NCBI RefSeq assembly: GCF_003583405.1 | Contig: NZ_QXEC01000004.1 | Location: 1 to 64,000 of the forward strand | Length of the DNA stretch: 64,000 nucleotides | Reading direction: 5' to 3' | Source: Micromonospora radicis | GTDB lineage: Bacteria > Actinomycetota > Actinomycetes > Mycobacteriales > Micromonosporaceae | In this document: positions 8,501-16,852 of the stretch, one piece after another | Layout: the number at the start of each line of letters is the position of its first letter | How positions within the stretch are numbered: the first letter of the stretch is position 1 | Notes under the pieces: generated by a model | Told to the model about the DNA's origin: nothing | Databases searched by the model: none | The model's input: only the letters and a program-made list of their open reading frames with translations | Made by a program: the position numbers and the translations under genes

Positions 8501-11021
8501 CGGGGTACGCGTGGTCGACGGCGAGCTGACCGGCAGGTACACCTCGTTGCCGTTGACCGCGCAGCGCAACGGGCTCACCGAGGCCCAGCGCGCGGCGTTC
8601 CCGCACCTGTGGGACCACCGGGCCTTCACTCTGGACCGGCGGGATCTGGCCAGGGTGCCGGCCGCGTTGCGCGGGCAGCTGCTGGTCACCGAGCGGGCCG
8701 CCGACGGCACCCTGCTCGGCGCCACCGGCGTGCAGATTCCCGGCGTGCTCGACGACGTGTACGCCCCGGCCACCGCCGCCTCGTTGGGGGCGAGCTTCAG
8801 CGGCGGCGTACCGACCCTGGCGGTCTGGGCGCCGACGGCCCGGACCGTGTCGCTGGAGCTGTTCGACTCGCCGACCGCGACCCCGCGGACGGTGACCATG
8901 CGCCGCGACGACCGCACCGGCGTCTGGTCGGTGCGCGGCGCGCGGGACTGGACCGGCAAGTACTACCGCTACCGGGTGCGGGCCTGGCAGCCGGCCACGC
9001 AGGAGATGGTCACCGCCTCGGTGACCGACCCGTACTCGGTGGCCCTGGCGGCGAACTCCACGCACACCCAGATCGCCGACCTGACCGATCCGAAGCTGGC
9101 CCCGCCCGGCTGGTCGACGCTGCGCAAGCCGGCGGCGGTACCGGACGCCAAGGTGCAGATCACCGAGCTGTCGGTGCGGGACTTCTCGATCGCCGACAGC
9201 ACCGTGCCGGCGCAGCGGCGGGGCACCTTCCTCGCCTTCACCGACCCGGCCAGCGCCGGGATGAGACATCTGAGGGCGATCAGCGAGGCTGGGGTGAACC
9301 ACCTGCACCTGTTGCCCGCGTTCGACTTCGCCACCATCCCCGAGCGGCGGGCCGACCAGCGGCAGCCGGACTGCGACCTGGCGGCCCTGCCGCCGGACTC
9401 GCCGCGGCAGCAGGAGTGCGTCGACGCGGTCCGCGACACCGACGGCTACAACTGGGGGTACGACCCGCTGCACTACACCGTCCCGGAGGGCGGGTACGCC
9501 GTCGACCCGGACGGCACCGCGCGGACCACCGAGTTCCGGCAGCTGGTCGCCGGGGTCAACGGGGCGGGCCTGCGGGTGGTCATGGACGTGGTCTACAACC
9601 ACACCTCGGCCGCCGGCGCCGACCCCAGGTCGGTACTCGACCAGATCGTCCCCGGCTACTACCACCGGCTGCTCGACGACGGCACGGTGGCCACCTCCAC
9701 CTGCTGCGCCAACACCGCCCCGGAACACGCGATGATGGGCAAGCTGGTGGTCGACTCGCTGGTCACCTGGGCCACCGCGTACAAGGTGGACGGATTCCGC
9801 TTCGACCTGATGGGACACCACCCGAAGGCGAACATCCTGGCCGTACGCAAGGCGCTGGACCGGCTGACGGTGGCCCGCGACGGCGTGGACGGCAAGAAGA
9901 TCCTGCTCTACGGCGAGGGCTGGAACTTCGGCGAGGTGGCCGACGATGCCCGGTTCGTCCAGGCCACCCAGGCCAACATGGCCGGCACCGGGATCGGCAC
10001 CTTCAACGACCGGCTGCGGGACGCGGTCCGCGGCGGCGGCCCGTTCGACGACAACCCACGGCAGCAGGGCTTCGCCTCCGGGCTGTTCACCGACCCGAAC
10101 GGTGACCCGGTCAACGGGTCGGCCGCCGAGCAGCGGGCCCGGCTGCTGCACCAGCACGACCTGATCAAGGTGGGGTTGGCCGGCAACCTGCGTGGCTACC
10201 GGTTCACCGACTCGGCGGGCCGGACGGTCACCGGCGCCCAGGTCGACTACAACGGCTCACCGGCCGGCTACACCGAGGCGCCCGGCGAGGCGATCACCTA
10301 CGTCGACGCGCACGACAACGAGATCCTCTACGACGCCCTCGCCTACAAGCTGCCGCAGGCCACCTCGGCCACCGACCGGGCGCGGATGCAGGTGCTCGCG
10401 CTGAGCACGGTGGTGATGGGCCAGGGCGCCGGGTTCGTCACCACCGGCACCGAACGGCTGCGGTCGAAGTCGCTGGACCGCAACTCGTACAACTCGGGGG
10501 ACTGGTTCAACCAGATCCGCTGGGACTGCGCCCAGGGCAACGGGTTCGGCATCGGTCTGCCGCCCGCCGAGGACAACCGGGACAAGTGGCCGTACGCCCG
10601 GCCGCTGCTGGCCGACCCGTCGCTGGTGCCGGAGTGCGGTGCGATCGAGCTGACCGACGCCCGCTACGCCGAGCTGCTGCGGATCCGGGCCTCGTCGCCG
10701 GTGTTCGGACTGCCCACCGCGCAGCAGGTGCAGCAGCGGGTCGGCTTCCCGCTGTCGGGTCCGGGCGAGACGCCGGGGGTGCTGACCATGACCCTCGACG
10801 CCCGTGGCCTGGGCGGGCAGTGGAAGTCGGTGACGGTGGTCTTCAACAGCACCCCGAAGTCGGCGACGCAGCGGGTGACCGGGCTGCGCGGGGCGGACGT
10901 GGCGCTGCATCCGGTGCTGCGGTCCTCGGCCGATCCGGTGCTGCGAACCGCGACGTTCGACCGGGCCAGCGGCACGTTCACCGTGCCGGCCCGCAGCGTG
11001 GCCGTCTTCGTACAGCGGTAA
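5526..11021 (+). CDS. Secreted two-domain amylopullulanase (GH13 alpha-amylase plus pullulanase)
   Basis: The protein has 1831 residues. Domains in order: signal peptide (about 1-35), a GH13 alpha-amylase domain (about 70-600) with DGFRLD, FGEVY and NHD motifs giving catalytic Asp330, Glu364 and Asp435, two pullulanase-associated PUD/CBM41 starch-binding modules near 741 and 855 (both with D-G-x-Y-x-x-W), a CBM48-type N2 region near 1085, and a pullulanase GH13 domain with DGFRFD, YGEGW and DAHDN motifs (Asp1427, Glu1464, Asp1597). It should hydrolyse both alpha-1,4 and alpha-1,6 bonds of starch or pullulan outside the cell. AGGAAGG precedes the ATG, and a strong hairpin follows the stop. Possible MalR-like control is described upstream. 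Confidence 0.92.
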   Translation: MKPPPIPRKAVLALVFLLTLTLVGAPVAAHPSRAEAAGPAAVGPLSPTGAVTWPTGPSATALLAAGTTHARAEQFYFVLPDRFANGDPRNDRGGLTGDRLRTGYDPTDKGFFQGGDLKGLIDKLDYIEGLGTTAIWLAPVFTNRPVQGRGDDVSAGYHGYWITDFTQVDPHFGSTADLKKLVQLAHRRGIKIYLDVIVNHTADVIGYAEDRVGYVDKATAPYRDAQGRPFEDRNYADGSRAFPAVNTRSFPYTPTFETPADAKVKVPGWLNDPTMYHNRGDSTFVGENSEYGDFFGLDDLWTERPEVVRGMTKIYADWVRDTGVDGFRLDTVKHVNMDFWPQFSQGVNQAAARAGKKDFFMFGEVYSADPEITSDYVRQGALPATLDFAFQEAVRGYTANDGSARALADVYARDDLYAARDTHAGRLPTFLGNHDMGRIGSFIAAGPTDPASHLRRDQLAHELMFLTRGQPVIYSGDEQGFTGAGGDKDARQPMFATRIADYLDDDLLGTDRTHAQDQFDRTHPLYRTIAGLGALRQAHPALRDGVQLTRYAADGAGVFAFSRFDPDDRTEYLVAVNNATTAQTVTVDTWSAGTTFTGIYGTAGRPVAAGNGKLTVTVPPLSAVVHRAGKPVALPTAKPGLTLTVADPAPAPRAEVTAQVTEDPLATVTMAARVAGGRWTLLGTAHRAPYTVHHDLTGLPAGTKVEYQAVVRDGRGRTATARTAATVGTPAQTGSARDWLVVHHQRPDGDYADWRLYTWGDIDPAYATEWPQGQPFAGTDTYGRFAWVKLKSGARSVGFVVVDADGNKDVEDDRTVDVTRTGEVWVKQGDPATYPSREEAAGEPAPPVEQGTAVLHYRRADGNYDGWGLHLWDGAANPTDWARPMPPTRIDSFGAEFRVPLAEGATGLSYIVHRGDEKDLPQDQRLDFAEAGREVWLLAATPGRLLPATATGSGTDTDIGRSRAHWIDRSTVAWRTGPTDGRAYALVSAEAGGVRVVDGELTGRYTSLPLTAQRNGLTEAQRAAFPHLWDHRAFTLDRRDLARVPAALRGQLLVTERAADGTLLGATGVQIPGVLDDVYAPATAASLGASFSGGVPTLAVWAPTARTVSLELFDSPTATPRTVTMRRDDRTGVWSVRGARDWTGKYYRYRVRAWQPATQEMVTASVTDPYSVALAANSTHTQIADLTDPKLAPPGWSTLRKPAAVPDAKVQITELSVRDFSIADSTVPAQRRGTFLAFTDPASAGMRHLRAISEAGVNHLHLLPAFDFATIPERRADQRQPDCDLAALPPDSPRQQECVDAVRDTDGYNWGYDPLHYTVPEGGYAVDPDGTARTTEFRQLVAGVNGAGLRVVMDVVYNHTSAAGADPRSVLDQIVPGYYHRLLDDGTVATSTCCANTAPEHAMMGKLVVDSLVTWATAYKVDGFRFDLMGHHPKANILAVRKALDRLTVARDGVDGKKILLYGEGWNFGEVADDARFVQATQANMAGTGIGTFNDRLRDAVRGGGPFDDNPRQQGFASGLFTDPNGDPVNGSAAEQRARLLHQHDLIKVGLAGNLRGYRFTDSAGRTVTGAQVDYNGSPAGYTEAPGEAITYVDAHDNEILYDALAYKLPQATSATDRARMQVLALSTVVMGQGAGFVTTGTERLRSKSLDRNSYNSGDWFNQIRWDCAQGNGFGIGLPPAEDNRDKWPYARPLLADPSLVPECGAIELTDARYAELLRIRASSPVFGLPTAQQVQQRVGFPLSGPGETPGVLTMTLDARGLGGQWKSVTVVFNSTPKSATQRVTGLRGADVALHPVLRSSADPVLRTATFDRASGTFTVPARSVAVFVQR

Positions 11022-11032
11022 CCAAACCCACG

Positions 11033-11064
11033 GAGGGGGCCGGCCCGTGCGGGCCGGCCCCCTC
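11033..11064 (+). terminator. Rho-independent-type hairpin after amylopullulanase
   Basis: A perfect 14-bp stem (11033-11046 with 11051-11064) encloses a GTGC loop, 11 bases after the stop. It lacks a long T-tract, as is common in actinomycetes. It also lies just beyond the end of the convergent GH95 gene and may serve both. Confidence 0.75.
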
Positions 11065-11088
11065 TCGGGTTTGCGGGACGTCGGGCGG

Positions 11089-14000
11089 TCAGCCGCCGAT
11101 CGCCACCGCGAAGATGTGCATCGTGGCGACGCCGACGGCCGCCCGGGCGCTGATGTTCGGCAGGTCGACCCGGACCACCTCCTTGTCCTCCAGCGGGAGC
11201 CCGACGACGTAGACCGTCGCCTGGGTGTTGGCGCGTCCGTTGTTCGGGCGGTTCTGGTACGGGGCGACGATCGCCCCGACGCCACCGGGCCGGGGCGGGC
11301 CGGCCCAGTCCGGGCAACCGAGGGTGTGGGTCTTGCGGCTGCCGTCGGCGTAGACGACGGTGGCCGGTCCGGAGACCGCGCCGTACGTGCCGGTCAGCAG
11401 GAACCCGAGCGTGCTACCCCTGCCGGTCACCTTGATGGACTGTCCGGAGGCGATGATGTTGTCGGGGCTGCCGACGGCGCCGGGCCAGGTGAAGTCCACT
11501 CCGGCGGCGGTGACGGTGGCGCCGGGGGTGACGCCGACCTGGGCCAGCGCCTGGGCGGAGATGGTGCCGCCGTTGCCGTCGAAGTTGCCGACGTTGGTGT
11601 TGTTGTCGTCGGTGACGCCGATGTTGGTGAAGCTCTCCTCGACCGGCGCCTCCCGGCCGTCCCAGACCCGGACCCGGGTGGCGGCGGACGCGGTCCAGTC
11701 CCGGCCGCTGACCTCGGCCACCAGGTCCGCGGTGCCGGACTGCGCGGCCTCGGCGGCGGTGACCGTGAACTCGACGGTGCGCTCCGAGTCCGGGGGCAAC
11801 GGCCGCAGGTCGCGATGCTGCGGCGTGACGCTCCACCCCGACGGGACGGCCAGCGACACCCGCGCCGAGGGGGCGATCGGCATGTCCACCGCCCGCACGG
11901 TGACGGCGACCGTCGCCGCCGCGCCCGCACCGATCTCGTACGGCGCGGTCACGCTGATCTTCTGCAGCGCGTACGCCCGGTAGGTGTGCCCGGCCTTGGC
12001 GGCGAGCTCCACCAGGTCGGTCTCGACCTTCTTGGGCTTGACCACGCCGTTGCCGCGGGTGATGTCGCGAATCGTGTAGCGCCCGGCGAACAACTGGCCG
12101 CGCAGCCGCACGGTGCCGTTGCGGTCGGCCTTGATCCTGACCTCGTCGGCCTGACCGCCGCTCCACGTCGCGTCCACGGTGTAGCCGCCGCGACCACGCA
12201 GCCCCTTGACCTTGCCGTCCGGCCAGGCCGCCGGCAGTGCGGGTAGCAGGTGCAGTTCGCCGGCGTGGCTCTGCAGCAGCATCTCGGCGACGCCGGCGGT
12301 GGCGCCGAAGTTGCCGTCGATCTGGAACGGGGGGTGCAGGTCGAACATGTTGGGGGCGAGGCGGGCGGGGGTGGCCAGGAAACGGATCAGGTCGTGCGCC
12401 CGGTTGCCCTCTTCGAGTCGCGCCCAGAAGTTGATCTTCCAGGCGAGGGACCAGCCGGTGCCGTCGTCGCCGCGGATCTCCAGGGTCCGGCGGGCCGCCT
12501 CGAACAGCTCGGGGGTGCCGCGCCTGGTGATCTGGTTGCTCGGCGACAGGCCGTACAGGTGCGAGACGTGCCGGTGGGTACGCTCGGTCTCGACCCAGTC
12601 GTAGAGCCACTCCTGGATGTTGCCGCGCGAGCCGATCTGCATCGGGGCGAGCCGGTCGCGGGCGGCCAGCACCTGGGCGCGGAAGTCGGCGTCGGTCTTG
12701 AGCAGCTTGCTGGCCTGGGCGCAGCCGTTGAACAGGTCGACCAGGATCTGGTTGTCCATGGTCGGCCCGGCGCAGATGCTGGCGTCGGGGTGGTGGCCGA
12801 TCTCCGGCGAGTTCGACGGGTTGGTGACCAGGTAGCCGAGGTTCGGCTCCTCCACCAGGGTGTCGAGGAAGAACTGTGCCGAGCCCTTCATCGCGGGATA
12901 GTTGGCGCGCAGGAAGTCCAGGTCGCCGGTGAACAGGTAGTGGTCCCAGATCATGGTGGCCAGCCAGGCGCCACCGGTCTGCCACATGCCCCAGAACGCG
13001 CCGTCCACGACCGACGAGCCACGCCAGGCGTCGGTGTTGTGGTGGGTGACCCAGCCGCCGGCGTTGTACTGCACCTGGGCGGTACGCGCCCCGCTGATGG
13101 TCAGATCCTTGATCATGCCGAACACCGGCTCGTAGCACTCCGACAGGTTGGTGGTGTCGGCCGGCCAGTAGTTCATCGGCAGGTTGGCGTTGATGGTGTA
13201 CTTCGAGTCCCAGGCCGGGGTCAGCGAGTCGTTCCAGATGCCCTGGAGGTTGGCCGGTTGGGTGCCGGGTCGGGACGAGGAGATCAGCAGGTACCGGCCG
13301 AACTGGAACAGCAGCGCGGAGAACTGCGGGTCGTCGACGCTGTTGTGCTGGGCGATCCGTACGTCGGTCGGCTGGTCGGCCGCCGCGGTGCGGCCCAGGT
13401 CGAGTTCCGTACGCCCGAACAGCTTCTGGTAGTCGGCCACGTGCCGCCGGCGCAGCACGTCGTAGGCGGTGCCCTCGGCGGCGGTCAGGTGCCGTCGCGC
13501 GATGCCCTGGTAGTCGCCGCTGACGTCCTGGAAGTTCACGTAGCTGGAGCCGATCGAGACCAGCAGCGTCACGCTGTCCGCGCCGGTCACCGACAGGGTG
13601 CCGCCGGAGCTGCTGACGGTGCCGCCCTCGGCGACGGCCCGGGCCAGTGCCAGGAACCGGACCTGGCCGGCCACACCCTCCTGGTTGCCGGAGAGTCCGT
13701 CGAGCGCGACGGTGGTGCCGTCCGGGCTGGACAGCGTCGAGCGCTGCGGGCTGTCGAACCGGGCGGTGAAGGTGATCGAGCCCGGCTGGTCGGCGGTGAG
13801 CCGCATCGCGATCACCTGGTCCGGCGCGCTCGCGATCGTCTCGCGCCGGTACCGGACGCCGTCGCGGACGAACGACACGGACGTGGTGGCCGTGGTCAGG
13901 TCCAGCTGGCGGTGGTACTCCGAGACGGCGCTGGGCCCGGGGAAGGTGAACCGCAGGTTGCCGACGGTCTGGTACGCGAGCTGTCCCGGCGGGTTGCCCA

Positions 14001-14385
14001 TCATGGTCTGGTTGACCATGCTCTGGGCCTGGCTCCACTGGTTGGCGAAGACCAGTCGCTGGATCTCCGGAAGCGCGGCCGCGCCCCGCGGATTGCTCGA
14101 GTCGTACGGTCCGCCGGCCCAGACGGTGTCCTCGTTGAGCTGTAGGCGTTCGTCGATGTTGCCGAAGACCATGGCGCCGAGGCGCCCGTTGCCGATCGGC
14201 AACGCCCGCAGCCAGTCGGTGCCGGCGGCCTGGTCGTACCAGAGCGCCAGGTCGTTGGCGGCGCGTACCTCTGCGGGTGCGGTGGACGACGCGCGGGCGA
14301 CCGCCGTCCAGGGCCAGGGGAGCAGTGCGGCTCCGGCGCCGACGGCGCCGGCTTGGAGTAGCTGCCTTCGGGTCAGGTCTGACAT
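11089..14385 (-). CDS. Secreted GH95 family glycoside hydrolase (alpha-L-fucosidase type)
   Basis: The protein has 1098 residues. The N-terminus is a Tat signal (TRRQLLQAGAVGAGAALLPW). The GH95 N-terminal beta-sandwich follows (LWYDQAAGTDWLRALPIGNG), then the (alpha/alpha)6 barrel with hallmark NLQGIWNDSLTPAWDSKYT, INANLPMNYW containing the active-site Asn pair, NSPEIG with the probable acid Glu, and IDGNFGATAG with the Asp. The family hydrolyses alpha-1,2-fucosides or alpha-L-galactosides of plant or host glycans. A NEW3-type Ig-like domain (about 800-890) and a C-terminal beta-sandwich module (about 910-1098) extend it beyond the usual 750-800 residues. GGAGGACC precedes the ATG. Confidence 0.88.
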   Translation of the reverse strand: MSDLTRRQLLQAGAVGAGAALLPWPWTAVARASSTAPAEVRAANDLALWYDQAAGTDWLRALPIGNGRLGAMVFGNIDERLQLNEDTVWAGGPYDSSNPRGAAALPEIQRLVFANQWSQAQSMVNQTMMGNPPGQLAYQTVGNLRFTFPGPSAVSEYHRQLDLTTATTSVSFVRDGVRYRRETIASAPDQVIAMRLTADQPGSITFTARFDSPQRSTLSSPDGTTVALDGLSGNQEGVAGQVRFLALARAVAEGGTVSSSGGTLSVTGADSVTLLVSIGSSYVNFQDVSGDYQGIARRHLTAAEGTAYDVLRRRHVADYQKLFGRTELDLGRTAAADQPTDVRIAQHNSVDDPQFSALLFQFGRYLLISSSRPGTQPANLQGIWNDSLTPAWDSKYTINANLPMNYWPADTTNLSECYEPVFGMIKDLTISGARTAQVQYNAGGWVTHHNTDAWRGSSVVDGAFWGMWQTGGAWLATMIWDHYLFTGDLDFLRANYPAMKGSAQFFLDTLVEEPNLGYLVTNPSNSPEIGHHPDASICAGPTMDNQILVDLFNGCAQASKLLKTDADFRAQVLAARDRLAPMQIGSRGNIQEWLYDWVETERTHRHVSHLYGLSPSNQITRRGTPELFEAARRTLEIRGDDGTGWSLAWKINFWARLEEGNRAHDLIRFLATPARLAPNMFDLHPPFQIDGNFGATAGVAEMLLQSHAGELHLLPALPAAWPDGKVKGLRGRGGYTVDATWSGGQADEVRIKADRNGTVRLRGQLFAGRYTIRDITRGNGVVKPKKVETDLVELAAKAGHTYRAYALQKISVTAPYEIGAGAAATVAVTVRAVDMPIAPSARVSLAVPSGWSVTPQHRDLRPLPPDSERTVEFTVTAAEAAQSGTADLVAEVSGRDWTASAATRVRVWDGREAPVEESFTNIGVTDDNNTNVGNFDGNGGTISAQALAQVGVTPGATVTAAGVDFTWPGAVGSPDNIIASGQSIKVTGRGSTLGFLLTGTYGAVSGPATVVYADGSRKTHTLGCPDWAGPPRPGGVGAIVAPYQNRPNNGRANTQATVYVVGLPLEDKEVVRVDLPNISARAAVGVATMHIFAVAIGG

Positions 14386-14529
14386 GTGGGTCCTCCACAG
14401 GAGACGGGTTTTCCTTGCCGGAGGTCGGCCTTGTTCCGAGGTGGTGACGCGGGCTCGACGACGATGGGCGGCGGCGGGGGTCCGGTGCGGGGCGATGGCA
14501 CTGATGAGGCTCTCTGCAAGGTGACGGCA

Positions 14530-14559
14530 AGGCTACAAACATGTGATGTATCTAGTCAA
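14530..14559 (-). promoter_or_regulatory. Putative promoter of the GH95 gene
   Basis: Reading the minus strand, TTGACT (14559-14554) and TAGCCT (14535-14530) are 18 bp apart. A small palindrome ACATCACATGT lies in the spacer and could bind a repressor. The 5' leader would be about 140 nt. The remainder of 14386-14739 holds no gene that I can support. Confidence 0.5.
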
Positions 14560-14739
14560 CGCCTGTAACGAAAGTGTTGACGATGGCGCTCAAGCAGTGG
14601 CGACGTGCCGCTCAATGCGACACGTCGCCTTTGCCCGTTCGTGTTGACACTCGGTAATCATCAGACCTTTGTGGGTGTGAAGGGCTCATGACCGCGCGTA
14701 CTCGGGCGGTCGGTCGTGACGCCCGCGGTGTACGACGTG

Positions 14740-14777
14740 GACCGGCCCCCTTCCGCTGGCGCGGAAGGGGGCCGGTC
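14740..14777 (-). terminator. Hairpin terminator after the first beta-helix surface protein gene
   Basis: A perfect 17-bp stem (14740-14756 with 14761-14777) and a 4-base loop lie 41 bases downstream of the stop codon of the minus-strand gene ending at 14819. There is no T-tract. Confidence 0.75.
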
Positions 14778-14818
14778 GGTTGACCCGCAGGTGCGGCCGG
14801 TGGCCGCCCGTCAGGCGA

Positions 14819-16432
14819 TCAGCCGAAGCAGCGGGGGACCGGCGTGAACGACCCCTCGCAGTTGGTCGGCTTGTTGGCCGTGATGGCCGACTTGTCGTCC
14901 ACGTTGACCTCGCCCAGGAAGTTGAACACACCACCCGGACGCAGCGTCGCGAAGTTGTGCGCGACCTTCGTCTTGTCCAGGTCGGTCCGGGCGATGACGT
15001 TGAAGATGCCGCCGCCGACGCCCAGCGGGCCGACGGCCCGGTTGCCGCTGATCTCGCTGTTACGGAAGGTGGCCTCGCTGAAGACGGTGAACACGCCACC
15101 GCCGAAGAAGCCGGCCTTGTTGGAGACGACCTTGCTGTCGTCGACGTTGGCGATCGCGCCGAACGCCAGGGCGATACCGCCGCCCACGCCGACCGTGCTG
15201 TTGCTGGCGACCTCGACGTGCTTCAGCTCGATGCTGCTGTCGCCCGCCGCGGTCACCCCGCCACCGGCCAGGACGGCCGTGTTGTCGGTGATCTTCGCGG
15301 CCTTGATGGTGCTGTTGCCCTCGATGTCGAGGTAGCCACCACCGAAGCCGAGCACCTCGTTGCTGGTGATCTCGGTCTTCTCGATCAGGGTGGTCCCGCC
15401 GTCGATGTCCTGGCGGAAGATGAACGCCGCGCCGTTGGAGATGCCACCGCCGCCGATGATGGCGTCGTTGTTGGTCACCCGCGACTCGCGGACCTGCAGC
15501 ACGCCGGCGTTGAAGATGCCGCCGCCGTAGAAGAAGGCCGTGTTGTCGGCGACCGTGGTGTGGTAGAGGCTGGCCTTACCGAAGTTGGCCAGACCGCCAC
15601 CGACCCCACCGGCCTGGTTCGCCACGATGTGGGTCTCCTCGAACTGCGCGGTGCCACCCGGCTGGACCAGCACGCCCGCACCGTCGTTCGGCTCCGGCTG
15701 GGCCAGCACCGAGACCTCGCCCGGGGCCTGGGCGGCCTTGAGCGCGGCGCCCTTGGGCTTGGCCTGCAGCACCGGCATGTAGTCCTTCCCGGCCTGGGCG
15801 ACCTTAGTCGCCTCGACCGAGTTGGAGAACCGTGACCAGACCGCCTCCGGAGTGTCCCCGGCGGCCGCCAGTTCGCGGGTCTGACCACCCTTGATGGTCA
15901 GGCCCTTGGCGGTCAGGTTGCCGCCACGGCCCACGTTGAGGATCCGGAAGTTGTCCGCGGTGGCCGCCCGGACGATCTTGGTGTCGTGCCCCTTGAGCAC
16001 GAGGTTCTCCTCGATCACCGGCAGGCCGTTGCCGAACTCGTCGGACCGGGTCAGCGTGTAGGTGCAGCCCTTGGCCAGTTCCAGCACGCCGCCGTGGTTC
16101 TCGTTGGCGAAGATGATGGCCTGGATCAGCTTGTCCGAGTCGCAGGGCACCTCCTTCCCGCGGTCCTTGTCGCCGCGACCGCGGTCGTCCTTCTTGCCCT
16201 TGTGCCCCTCGCGGCCCTCCTCCGCAGCCTGGTCGCCGTCCTTGTTGACCTGCTGGGCGGTGGACCAACGGGGGCTTTCGGTGCCGACTGCGCCGGCGCC
16301 GGTGGCGACACCGACGGCGGCGATGCTGACCACGCCGGTGAGCCCGGCGACGCCGGCGAGCCAGAGCTTGCGGCGCCGCTTGGGCGCCACCTCCGACTCG
16401 GCGGCGTTGTTCTTAGCTAGGTAGTTGGACAT
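14819..16432 (-). CDS. Beta-helix repeat surface protein (paralogue 1)
   Basis: The protein has 537 residues. A basic start with KRRRKLW leads into one hydrophobic export or anchor segment (LAGVAGLTGVVSIAAVGVAT), then a Lys/Asp/Gly-rich charged stretch (about 60-95) and a conserved module PCDSDKLIQAIIFANENHGG with CTYTLTRSD. The rest is made of polymorphic-outer-membrane-protein-like coils in which GGG-I/V-x-N recurs about every 20-25 residues. These features predict an extracellular beta-helix, probably adhesive or structural; no catalytic site was recognised. Start ATG was chosen because hydrophobic export sequence begins shortly after it. The neighbour ending at 16853 is a paralogue and shares upstream control elements. 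Confidence 0.75.
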   Translation of the reverse strand: MSNYLAKNNAAESEVAPKRRRKLWLAGVAGLTGVVSIAAVGVATGAGAVGTESPRWSTAQQVNKDGDQAAEEGREGHKGKKDDRGRGDKDRGKEVPCDSDKLIQAIIFANENHGGVLELAKGCTYTLTRSDEFGNGLPVIEENLVLKGHDTKIVRAATADNFRILNVGRGGNLTAKGLTIKGGQTRELAAAGDTPEAVWSRFSNSVEATKVAQAGKDYMPVLQAKPKGAALKAAQAPGEVSVLAQPEPNDGAGVLVQPGGTAQFEETHIVANQAGGVGGGLANFGKASLYHTTVADNTAFFYGGGIFNAGVLQVRESRVTNNDAIIGGGGISNGAAFIFRQDIDGGTTLIEKTEITSNEVLGFGGGYLDIEGNSTIKAAKITDNTAVLAGGGVTAAGDSSIELKHVEVASNSTVGVGGGIALAFGAIANVDDSKVVSNKAGFFGGGVFTVFSEATFRNSEISGNRAVGPLGVGGGIFNVIARTDLDKTKVAHNFATLRPGGVFNFLGEVNVDDKSAITANKPTNCEGSFTPVPRCFG

Positions 16433-16493
16433 CGGAGCTCTCTGCCCTCTCGTCGTACCAGACAGGGTCGTCGCACACCGGCGAGCGTCCCCT

Positions 16494-16561
16494 GCTACAA
16501 ATCGGTTGTAGCTCCCACATGCACCGTATGAGAAGGTTCTTCGCCTCGGGCTCATATCCGA
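16494..16561 (-). promoter_or_regulatory. Conserved upstream module of beta-helix gene 1
   Basis: Three blocks are shared with the paralogue's upstream region (18774-18843). In coding direction these are TCGGATA (16561-16555), TTCTCATACGGTG (16534-16522) exactly 20 nt later, and an inverted repeat GCTACAA-N5-TTGTAGC (16512-16494). TACGGT fits a -10 box; the palindrome would then lie at or just after the transcription start, as an operator or an RNA hairpin. The sequence between blocks has diverged. The rest of 16433-16775 shows no gene. Confidence 0.6.
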
Positions 16562-16775
16562 AACAACCCCGCATTCGGGGCGCTGTGGGTGCGGGTGGTT
16601 CGGACCGTCATGGACGCCCCTGACCGGGGCATCCGGGGCGCCGCACCCCGAGCGGGGCGGCAACGGCCCTCCGTGACGCGTACCGGACTTCGGGGCCCTC
16701 GGCGGGGCCGGGCGACGCGGCGGGGTGCCGGCCCGGCCGGCTGGGAGCGGTGCGGCCGGTTCCCCCGCAAGGGAA

Positions 16776-16806
16776 GGGGCTCCCCCGCGGGTGGCGGGGG
16801 AGCCCC
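16776..16806 (-). terminator. Hairpin terminator after the second beta-helix surface protein gene
   Basis: A perfect 13-bp stem (16776-16788 with 16794-16806) and a 5-base loop lie 46 bases after the stop of the minus-strand gene ending at 16853. GC-rich and without a T-tract. Confidence 0.7.
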
Positions 16807-16852
16807 AGCTATGTGGTCGTGCTCTCGAAGGGCGTTTCCAGGTTTGTCGTGG

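Noticed and set aside
5502..10157. A 1551-codon open frame on the strand opposite the amylopullulanase gene
   Set aside because: It lacks recognisable domains and is the expected mirror frame of a long high-GC gene whose active-site motifs are clear on the other strand.
11414..14542. A 1042-codon frame overlapping the GH95 gene on the same strand
   Set aside because: It is Arg/Pro-rich out-of-frame translation of the GH95 gene, which has a Tat signal and intact catalytic motifs.
14530..14542. Third copy of the GCTACAA operator, upstream of the GH95 gene
   Set aside because: Only one half (GCTACAA) is present; the second arm and the two other conserved blocks are missing.
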